This document shows, one piece after another, positions 10,755 to 20,039 of a DNA stretch of 64,000 bases (positions are counted from its first letter, which is position 1; each line of letters begins with the position of its first letter). The DNA lies in assembly GCA_022478985.1 (NCBI GenBank), contig JAKSZP010014870.1, positions 16,875 through 80,874 of the forward strand. The letters run 5' to 3'. Under the pieces are notes generated by a model. That model searched no databases and was not told where the DNA came from. It saw only the letters and a list, made by a program, of their open reading frames with translations. The position numbers and the translations under genes are program-made. Origin of the DNA: Massospora cicadina (lineage: Eukaryota; Entomophthoromycota; Entomophthoromycetes; Entomophthorales; Entomophthoraceae).

Positions 10755-13132
10755 TTAGAGTTCATCGCTCTCCTCAGCCTCTACCTCTGGGAAGTTTTCA
10801 TCGTCATCGGCGGAGGCAGGGTCTGCGGGTTTGGAGTTTAACTCGGGATAATCCAGAGTGGTGGAAAGGCCGAGCTGGGCGCGAATAAGCTTCTCCACGC
10901 GGTCGGCGTAAGCCTGAGGGGAGGGAGGTCGTAATCGGAGCGCAGCATGGAAGTCTGGAACAGAAGGTGTGCAGTGTCAATAGTGGTTTCGTCGGCCGAC
11001 CCGTCATTGATTTTTTGTCCAGTAGGGATTTGATGACAATGTGGTTGGGATTAAGCTCCAACCCCTTCTTGGCGTTGAGCCAAGAGTTGATTTCAATCTC
11101 CTGCTTGGAGGCGTAAGCTTGAGCCTTGAGGAGACGCTCTTGGTTGCCTGAGAGGCCACCCAAGGAGGCGGGGGTGATAGCGGTGGGTGAGTAGATGAGG
11201 CGAGTGGACAGTTTGACAGATTCCACATCCTTGCTCAGAATCTTGGTAAACCAATCGAGCAGAGGTTTGAACTCTTTTTCCAAGGCTGCAAGCTCTTTTT
11301 TATCCTCCTTAACATCGTCCTTAGCGGCGATGGCATGGACGAGCTCAAATTTCTTGTACTTTCGGAGATGTTGCATGGTATACTCGTCAACAGGCTGGTC
11401 CATGTACAGTACCTCGTGGCCTTGAGACACAAGTTTTTCGACGTAAGGGGAGCGGCGTAGAGCCCCCATAGACCCACCTGTAATAAAGTAAATCCGTTTC
11501 TGTTCTTTCTTCATGCGACCAATATATTGATCGAGTGTGGTGGCGTTAGCGCTAGAGGAGGGGAAACTAAGCAGCTTGGCAATACGCTCCTGGTTATATT
11601 CGTCCTCGCGGATACCGCGCTTGAGAGATGGGCCAAAGTCGCCCATAAACTTTTCGTTCTTGGTGGGGTCCGCTGAGATCGAGGCAAAGAGCTCAAAAGC
11701 CTTGTTGAGCAACTTCTTCTTAATGATGCGGACGATGCGTGAGTTCTGTACCGTTTCGCGTGATACATTGAGCGAGATGTCGTCGCAGTCGACGATGCCG
11801 CGGAGAAAACTAAGCCAATCAGGAAGCAGCTTGACGGTGTCATCGGTAATAAACACCTTCTTAACATATAGCTTAATCGGTGTGTTTGAGAACTTATCCA
11901 TCTTGAGGGCTTCGAACCCAAGCTTAGGAACGTAGAGGATAGCCTTAAAGTTAGATTCGCCCTCGGCACGGAAATGAATCTGATCCAGAGGTTCGCCAAT
12001 ATGTCCATTAAGCTTATGGAACAAAGCCTTGTGTTGCTCAGGAGTAACCGTTTTGGGATCTCTGGTCCAAATGGGTGTTTCAACGTTAACCAGGCGGAAG
12101 CCCTCCACTTCTTTTTCAACCGTCTTTTTTCCGTCTTCCTTCTTAGTTTCCTTATCTTCGCCGTCCTCGTTATTGTCCCCCGTGTCGGTGGTCTCGTCAA
12201 GTTCCTCAGTCACATTGTACTTGGACCAAATATGAATGGGGAAGTCAATAAATTCAGAGTATTTTGCGATGAGCTCCTGTATTTTGGCGGGTTCAAGGAA
12301 TTCCTTGGCATCGTCTTTGAGGTGAAGAATTATCTGAGTTCCGCGTCCCAAAGTATTACCACGAGGGTCCTTAACAATTGAATAGTCACTGATGGTGGAG
12401 GATTCCCAGATATGCTGTTCATCTTCGTTGTGCTTGGAGACAACAACGACCTTGTCTGCAACTAGAAAAGCGGAATAAAAACCAACCCCAAATTGCCCGA
12501 TCAAATTCGAAGTATCTGCAGCCTTTTCTTCAAATGCCTTGAGAAAATCAGCCGTTCCGGACTTGGCAATCGTACCAAGATTGTTTTTCAGGTGCTCGGG
12601 TGTCATACCGATGCCGGTGTCAGTGATAATTAAAGTATTGGCGGCTGGATCCGCCTTGATGGTCAAGCGGAGATGTGAGTTGTCTTTAAGCAATTCCTTG
12701 TTGGATAAAGAAAGAATTCTGATGATTTTATCAAGAGCATCCGAAGCGTTGGATATAAGTTCACGAAGGAAGATGTCCTTGTTTTTATATAAAGAATGAA
12801 TAATGATATTCATCACGCGGCTAAAACCTCCGTCAGCTAGAATTAGGAGTTTAAAGTTACCTCACTTCCGTCTATAATACAAGCAAGGACCAGTTTAGCC
12901 ATCTTTTAAAAGATATTTATGCCTACCTTAAATGCAAACTTCTCTTTCTTTTCAGAAGCACCCTGGAGAAGCTCATCCGTTAGAGGGGAACTGGCAGTAA
13001 ATTCATCTTCCAATTAAGCTCAGTTTTGGCGTAGTTTGCCTCCTGCGCAACCGCGGGAATCACGAACATGATCAAAGATAGGGCCAAGGCTGTTAAAAGC
13101 CGTTCGCGCCTTTGTGAAGAAAATACTTTCAT
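10755..13132 (-). CDS. HSP90B1: Endoplasmin/GRP94, ER-lumenal HSP90 chaperone
   Basis: ATP-dependent chaperone that folds secretory and membrane proteins in the ER. I read three exons: 12927-13132, 12861-12871 and 10755-12820. The N-terminus is a signal peptide: a basic start (MKVFSSQRRER), a hydrophobic core, and AVA before QE. The GHKL ATPase shows FLRELISNASDALDKI (catalytic Glu and Asn), DTGIGM, GTIAKSGT and GQFGVGFYSAFLVADKV. An acidic linker follows, then the middle domain with LNVSRETVQN (the γ-phosphate Arg) and the dimerisation domain with GLSGNQERLLKAQAY. PRGNTLGRGT is GRP94-like rather than cytosolic. The terminus is EESDEL, an ER-retrieval signal of SDEL type. Three single-base losses break the frame: near 13010 in exon 1, in the A6 run at 11011-11016, and in the G4 run at 10918-10921. 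Each is at or beside a homopolymer, and the correct frame resumes at once. Sequencing error is as likely as true decay. Confidence 0.95.
12821..12926 (-). other. GRP94 introns 1 and 2 flanking an 11-nt micro-exon
   Basis: Intron 1 is 12872-12926 (55 nt, GTAGGC ... TATTATAG). Intron 2 is 12821-12860 (40 nt, GTAACT ... GTTTTAG) and holds a CTGAC branch-site match 15 nt before its end. The exon between them, ACGGAAGTGAG at 12861-12871, encodes T-E-V and two bases of the next codon. Splicing gives FK-TEVSRVMN, which aligns with the FxAEVNRMM of animal GRP94. Both GT-AG pairs and the conserved residues support the model. Confidence 0.88.
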
Positions 13133-14246
13133 CTGTTGAAACCTTTTCTGAGTTAGTAAGCAAATGCCTATAAAAAGAGATAATCGATAAAAATAACTTT
13201 GATCTCAAAGCTAAAAGACAGTGGGAAAAATCAATTATTTTACAAAAAAAGTACTGCAAAACAATTTAAGTGGAGCTAAAGTACAACAGAATTTGAAAAA
13301 GGCTACCTGCTAAAATTTCAGCCAAGGGTGTAACTAATTAATATTATCGCACCTAATTATATACCATCCTAGCAGAACAATCCCAACACCCGAGATTCCA
13401 AGGTTTATGACGTGGGAACAAATTTTTGGAGCCTAAGACCTTGTTAATGGATAATTAATCCCGTCCAATTATTAAATGCCATTTCAGACGCGTGTACAGT
13501 CATCTTTAACCCATTAGACGTGAATACATTTCATCCAATTAGGTGCTAATATTGGGCTAGGCTCATCTGATGCCTTTAATTCATTGAACTGCACTTGATA
13601 TGGAGTTGGAGTCTGAATCTGTTATCTCAGTATTGTGAAGATTGAGATTTCGACAATCTACTTAATAAAAAAATAGAAAAAAGAACATCCTTTAAAAAAG
13701 ATCTAAAAAGTATGAAATATTGAGAAATTTTGAATGCTCAATAAAACCCTTTTTGAGGTCGGCAATATCTTCCAACCTGACTTATCAGAAGTTTGTTCAC
13801 AAATACAAATTAAAGCTTACATTGGATTGGGTCCAAGTGTAAACTATAAGCAACTTAGAATATAGTGCCATGCATATATATTAAAAATATCTATTATAGG
13901 TCAGTTTAAATTATGACTCCAACTTCAAAAATAGTTTTATTGAGTATTCATAATTTCTCAATTATTTCATACTTTTTAGAGCTTTTTGTTATAGGAGGTT
14001 CTTTTTTTCAAGAAATTTTTGAAGGAGGATCCTTTTCCCAAAAAATTTATACCCAGTTCTTTTTTTCAAGAAAAATTTTGAACCTAGTTTTTTCCCAAAA
14101 AAAATCTTTATTGCATTTTTAAAAGTTTTTTAATTTATTATATAAAATCACTATCTCTGTATATCATTTTTGACCCTCACTATTTCTATATAGAAATAAA
14201 AATTATTATTATATATATTATATATAGTATCTCATAAAAATATACC
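13133..14246. other. Upstream region of GRP94 and AT-rich spacer
   Basis: The GRP94 promoter should lie just right of 13132. I see no clear minus-strand TATA box. Bases 13985-14120 contain a decayed inverted copy of the repeat whose better copies read AAAGGAGGAGGTTCTCAATT (37877 and 52079). No gene is visible. Confidence 0.45.
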
Positions 14247-14460
14247 AATAATTCATTTTATTGAATTTAGGTGATTTTACTGGTTAATCTATGCTAAATC
14301 TGCTGATCACCATCTACAATAATTCATTTTATTAAAATTAGTTGATTTTATTGGTCAATCTATGATAAATTTACAAATCACCATCTATAATAATTCATTC
14401 CATCAAATTTAGGTGTTTTATTGGTCAAATTATGCAAAAATGATAGGCATCCATAATGAT
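14247..14460 (+). repeat. 71-bp tandem repeat, three units
   Basis: Units start at 14247, 14318 and 14389, each with AATAATTCATT. Each carries TTGATTTTATTGGTCAAT and ends in ATCACCATCTA. The third decays after about 60 bases. The same unit occurs in reverse orientation at 38020-38060 and at 63890-64000. Confidence 0.85.
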
Positions 14461-14858
14461 TTAAGTTCATCATACTATGATCTCATACTTGCCTGGATTT
14501 TGAATATACCCCCAGTCATAGAATATACATCAAGTCAAATATTGATTCAAAGCTATTGCTTTGCCAATGCCAAAATTAAGTTTATCCAGTGATGTGTTAG
14601 TCTCACAATTAAAATCCATCACTTCCAGTATATTTTGATATACATACTAAATTATCAATTACTGAACCAATCCTTAAAAGTAAAAACATCTTTCTCTCTA
14701 AGCTCACTTTTAATTCAAAAGTGACTAGACCAAAACTAGAGAACATTTCACCTACTAGTGTGTTACTGCACCTATAGAGCAGTACCCATAGCTACTACCC
14801 TAGTGCAAGTAGGACCCACTGCCTGTTAGTGCTAAGCATAAAGGAATTAAAAGCCTTC
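14461..14858. other. Repeat-derived spacer
   Basis: Bases 14460-14530 (CATACTATGATCTCATACTTGCCTGG) recur in reverse at 37920-37985, so this extends the dispersed repeat containing the 71-bp units. No gene is seen. Confidence 0.5.
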
Positions 14859-16345
14859 TTATGCCCCAACTGTCAGAAAAACTGGAGCACAGGAGGTTGC
14901 TGGAGAGAGAGACATAGGCCAAAGGTGCGCCAACAAGGCCAAGTGACCCAACAAAATGAAGAGACATCCTAAATGTTCATTATGGTGTTTCCAAATAAAT
15001 CTGTGGAGCAAAATGTACACCAAACTGTTCACAACCATCAGGGACATGAGGCCTTGGGAGCTGGGAAGGGTGGCGAAAAATCTAGGGCAAAAGGCAGCAA
15101 AGTAGGAGGAGGCAGAGCTGGCAGAGTAGGTGGCGGAGTAGGTGGAGGACTCAGGTACAACAGTAGGGGAAAACCAGAGAGGAAAATGGACTCCAGCCAT
15201 TGCAGAACTTTGCAGAGTTGTATTTTTTTGAAAAACCCAAAATACAGGATATGTGCCCAAAATCCTAAACTTTATTAGAAAGATCTGTGTATCTGAGAAA
15301 AGCAAAGCCTTTCTCATCTTGGAACTAAATTTATAGGGGGTTGCTTCATGAAGATTCCACTGGTTATTGGAATCTGACATGAGCTACAAATTTGTTGTTT
15401 TTACCAAAATCAAATTTTTTCAAATTTGATCAGATTTCAAAACCTCATATCTTGTAATTTTTTGGGTCTTGAGTTTGGTTCCTGCATTGGCTTGTGCCTC
15501 AATTAAGCCATTTTCCTCAGCCCTGGCTGGCAAAGCCAAAGCCCATTTTTTGTCAATGACCTTAGATAGGTCATTGGTGACCCTTAGGGGTTCTGGTCTC
15601 TGCCCCAAGGGCTTGTTGGACTTGGCTTTAGAAGGGCGATTAATTTCAGGAAATATGTCACTAGCTGTGACACCAACAGTGTCAGGAAAATAGTATAAGA
15701 AGTTTAGACCAGCCTTCCAGTCAGGATACATAAGCACCCAAAAAGCAAGCCAGAATGCCAGAGGCATCACCACTTGAACAACATTGTATGGTGTAGGAAA
15801 TTGGGCAACAATGGCTCATTGATGTAGGATGAGCATGAAAAGAAACCCAGTGATGAACCAAACAGATACAACCCTGGGCCCTGTGGGTCTTACTGCAGGG
15901 GTTGCACTACTGGATTGACTACTTTGGGGATCCTCAGTGAAAGGGTTCATCATCAAAGCAGAGACAAGGGGGCAGATCCTTGTTTGAAGGTAAGATATGT
16001 AAGGCCACATGATTCCAATATCCTGATAGCGGATAGCTTCAATAACAGAATTAAATTCCCAGAAGATTTTTGCACAATGAATCCAGTTGACAATGGTGTG
16101 AGTAATTGTGATAATCAAAATGGGTATAGCCTATCTAGTGTAGGGGCCAATGGGCCACCAAGTTAGTGCCATCAGGACTTTTGAAAGAAGAATTGAAGTA
16201 AATAAAAAACTGGGTACTATCAGAAACTTTATGGAAAGTAAAGTAAAGATAATTGATCAACAATTTTTTCAGTGCAATGCAACTAATTAAATAGTGTTCA
16301 ATTTGGTAGTATGTCAAAGCAGGGATTGGGGCCCTCAAATTCAAC
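14859..16345 (-). pseudogene. Unknown element family V, membrane-protein-like ORF, copy 1
   Basis: Frames at 15816-16118 and 15420-15773 are in register and separated by a single TGA at 15816-15818. Together they encode about 233 residues. They have a hydrophobic segment (VSVWFITGFLFMLIL), a second one (VVMPLAFWLAFWVLMYPDW), and a polar C-terminal tail ending KSDQI. A further frame at 16135-16344 lies upstream, shifted by one base. The second hydrophobic segment is clearly shared with the V copy at 57677-59321, where it reads AVPLAFWALRWVFTHPD. I do not recognise the protein. Bases 14859-15380 hold another hydrophobic minus-strand frame that may be its downstream part. Two related copies among transposons suggest an element-encoded gene rather than a host gene. 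Confidence 0.5.
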
Positions 16346-16599
16346 CTAAATCAGCAAATTTTTGGGAAAGGGGGAATTAATTCTAAATTGAACTGACATC
16401 AAAGGATTTGGTTGCAGGCCAAGTTATTACCAGTTTGTCCGCATACACCTGAACTGTAGCTCTACTGCATTTACATCAGTTAGTGCAACAGCATCTGTCC
16501 TTATGGGCAATGGGAATCTCCCAAGGCCACCCCACATAGGGGCAGTCCCAATGGGTAGAAAACAGGTTTGGGATGGCCAGCCCACTCATTCCCGATCGC

Positions 16600-16930
16600 T
16601 GGGATGTTTATTTGGCCAAATGGGTAACATATGGCACCAATCCTGATTCTTGAAATGGGGTTTCAAATTATCTGTGATAGTCCCCAATGGTGATACTTGC
16701 TCATTGGGGATTTTTCTCAACAATTTTTTTGGGAGTTTGGCATTGCCAATCATACTGTTTGATGACTCAATGTCATTGGTGATTAAACCAGAAAATTCAA
16801 TACTTGTCCCTTTTTAACTATTAGTTTTTTGCCCATTGGGCTTTATTCCCTTTTTTGAAAATTTGGCTTTGACTCTGAGAATTTAGTGCTGTCATTTTTA
16901 TAAAGTCCCTCCCACTTATGGTGAAGATGG
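16600..16930 (-). pseudogene. Inverted fragment of LINE A/B-type ORF1 N-terminus
   Basis: The minus strand resembles 53395-53510 of LINE B. Both carry GGCAAATAG-type text, then a CCCCAATGAG or CCCCAACCAA stretch, then ATCACCATTGGG or ATACACCATTGGG. Stops are frequent. The low-complexity N-terminal part of ORF1 has no named domain. Confidence 0.4.
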
Positions 16931-17956
16931 TTACCAATGATCTCAGCAAAAATTTTCTCAATTTGATAGACAAGTTCAGCAGAGGTAAGCACAGGAACTG
17001 GGGGAGGAATCTTCAGAGGGAACGTTGTTACCCATCACTTGTCTGCCACATGAGTGAAGTTACCCTAGATGACAAGGGGTACAGACGCCCTCTTTGGCCC
17101 CTTTTTATTTAAAAATGGGAAAATCACCTGATCTATGCAAAAGGGACAATCCTTTGGACTTACAAACAGTTTTTTAATAAACAATAAAAAAGCCATAATA
17201 GTGAATAATTCACCAAATAAATTTATACCAACTCTTCTCATGATGATATCAGCAATGGCGCCTGCTTATATCAAAAAGAGTAAGTACCTATTTCCATGCT
17301 TAAACAGCACAAAACTTTAATAAATAATTCCTTTCTGAAGCACACCACCATGGAAAGTAACTCCAAAGGATTACTTCCTACCACTGATGCCCATGGTGCT
17401 ATCAGTAATAATATTGATTACATAATGGTAAATTGGCACCTTCTCAGTATGCAACGCTCCTAAAAATTCTAAACCATGCTTACAGTGATACAGACCCCAG
17501 TGACACAGCAAGCAGCCCATCAAGGTTGCATGGACTCTCTAACAATTGAGTCCCCAGCTGCTGCCCCTAGTAAGCCTATGGGACTTATCAAAGAGAGTTC
17601 TGGGAGGGCACAGTAAAATCAGATTGTTCAGTCTTAAAGAAATCATCTGACAGATTTAAGCATAGCAGTGCACCCAATCACACTAAAAAGTGACAGCCAA
17701 AAGTCCCAATAATGCTACTGTCAAATCAGAATACAACTCTGATATATTCCACCCAGAACAAAAACTAATTTGTCAGATAAAATCCCCAATTGATCTTCAG
17801 TTAGGTTAGGGCTACTTCCCACCAAAAAACAACCCGCTTGACCACCTAAATCATTAAAAAAGATTCTTTAAAAATTTCAGTTGGCAGCGGGAGCTCTCCT
17901 CACCCAAATTCTAACCATTTTGAGCAACCAATTAATTGGGCTATAGCTCTGAAGGG
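16931..17956. other. Transposon-derived sequence, unassigned
   Basis: CpG-poor sequence of the same texture as the LINE ORF1 leader. I cannot align it confidently to LINE B 52720-53600, although position and composition suggest it is the interrupted 5' part of LINE A. No gene or domain is seen. Confidence 0.35.
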
Positions 17957-20007
17957 TAGCATAGCGTAACAATATACATCATTCATTGATTCCTATAATT
18001 TGGGATACTAGGAATGGTAATAGCAAACCAAAAGTTTAAATCAATTCCACCGCAGTTTTAATCAGTATTTATATAGCCTAAAATATGGGAATTAGGGCTC
18101 AAACACAACATATGACTAGGAATCATTCAGGTTTCACACCTAATTTATTTTATAGTTTTGGCTCATTGGTCAGGTTTATATTCTGGCGTATCCTATTCCA
18201 ACCTCCCAAGTTGAAATCCTATCTCACTTCTGATTACCACATCCCAGGTTCCCACTTTGAGGGTGCCCTCACCAGATAAGCCAATCTCAAATAACCACTC
18301 CAATTTATTTTTTTTACAATTATAAAGTATTTTAGGGTGAGTTTAGTTGATTTCTCATGTTATTCATCAAAATCTTTCAGAGTCACATGGACATTAAACC
18401 CTTGCTCATAGGTGCCATAAGCAATGAACTCATGGCTTCAGAAGGTGTGGGGCCATCCCAAGGTGCCAATTGACCTGCCAAGCTCACTGCACCTCAAACT
18501 GGTCATGGTCCCCAGTGGAGACACCTGTAAGTGCATATCACCAGTAAGCGCATACTTACTGTATCCAGACTGGTGGCTAGAGGCTGGTGGAGTATCAGCT
18601 GCCACATCAGACCTCTGCCCAGTTTAGGAAAATTCACCAAGTTGCCACCAGGCCCTTTCATTGAAGTATATGGCAATTGTATGACTTTGATAGCTGACAA
18701 CCTGATACCAACCTATTTCAACATTTGATTAAGAAACTCTCCTCCATTGTAAGGTTACATGTATTGGATAGATAAACCAAGGTCTTGGGGACCTGGTTAG
18801 TTATATTATTCCAACTTTATAATTCTATGGTAATTTTTTGGTACAGCCAGTTTGTGAGATAGGGGAATGATTAATGTCCCAAGCAAATATCACTATTGCC
18901 ACTGTCATCAGTTTCTGAAGACCCCTAATGGTGGAGGGAGAGATTGGGGGTGCTAACTGGAACACTGGCAGTTGAGGCCTCTTGCGCCTACCAGTAGACC
19001 TCCAAGGAAAGCGTTGACACTTTCTGTGACCCTTGGATTTTTGGTCAGATTTCCCCTCTCCTACCATTGCAGTAAAGATCACCCATCAGTGGATTTCTTT
19101 CTGCATCATCTAAGCTTGGGAAGCTCTGGGGGTTTTCCCTTAGTGAGGGTAATATAACAGAACAAATTTCGTTCATAAATTTCTATAATTTGCAATAATA
19201 GGAATGGTGGTAGCATACCAATGGTTCTAATCAATTCCATCATGGTTTTAATCAAAATTTTTACTTGTCTAAATTATGAGATTTAGGGCAAAACACATCA
19301 GGATGATCAGATTCATTTGGGTTCCACGCCTACTTTAGTTTATATTCTTAGCTTGTCATTCAGGTTTATATCCTGGTGTATCCTATTCCAACCCATCCAA
19401 GTTGGAATTATATCTCATTTCTGGTTACCCCATCCCAGGTTCCCATCATTTGGGGGTGCCCTCACCAGATAGGCCAATCTTGATTAGATGATCACTTTAC
19501 TTTAATTTTTTTACAAGTATAAAGCATTTTGGGGTGAGTTTAGTTGATTTTTTCAGGTTGGTCAGTGAAGCCATTCAAAGTCACATGGATGTTGAACCCT
19601 CACTCACCAGGTGCCATAAGCGGTGAACTCATGCCTCAGAAGTATGAGCCATCCTGAGAAGCTGATTAGCCTATCAATCTTGCTGCACCCTGAACTGGTC
19701 ATGGTACCCAGTGGAGGTGCCTGTAGGTGTGTATTGCAAGTAAGACCAGACTCCCTGGGTCTAAACAGGTGGCTAAAGGCCAGTGGAATATCAGCTACCT
19801 CACCAAACCTCCGCCCAGTTTAGGGCAATTCACCAAGTTGCAATCAAGCCAATCCATTGAAGTGTAGGGCAATTGTCTGACTTTGATGGCTAACAACCTG
19901 ATACTGACCTATTCCGCCATTCAATCAAAAACTCTCTTTTTGGTGTAGGTTACATGTATCAGGATGGACAAACTAAGGTCTTGGAACCTGGTTTGTTATA
20001 AATAGCA
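17957..20007. mobile_element. Element with ~840-bp direct terminal repeats and ~350-bp core
   Basis: Bases about 17962-18803 and 19155-20002 are diverged direct repeats. They share, in order, TTGGTCAGGTTTATATTCTGG-type text, CCTATTCCAACC, GTGCCCTCACCAGATA, GTGCCATAAGC, CCAGTTTAGG and GGTCTTGG ... ACCTGGTT. The core at 18804-19154 has no pol domain. TAGCA flanks both sides (17957-17961 and 20003-20007), a possible 5-bp target duplication. The repeats do not start TG and end CA, but outer edges GTAACAA and TTGTTAT are inverted. It may be a non-autonomous LTR element (TRIM/LARD-like). It sits just before recognisable LINE A coding sequence. Confidence 0.6.
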
Positions 20008-20039
20008 GTAGCGTCAGGAACTGAGTATGACAGATCAGA

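Noticed and set aside
11004..12235. Several long open frames on both strands inside GRP94 (for example 11511-12200 minus and 11974-12381 plus)
   Set aside because: They are shadow frames of a GC-rich coding exon. The GRP94 frame explains the region fully by conserved motifs.
14973..15278. Gly/Lys-rich plus-strand frame of 101 codons
   Set aside because: It lies opposite the V-family remnant, has no relative elsewhere in the window, and its composition reflects purine-rich sequence.
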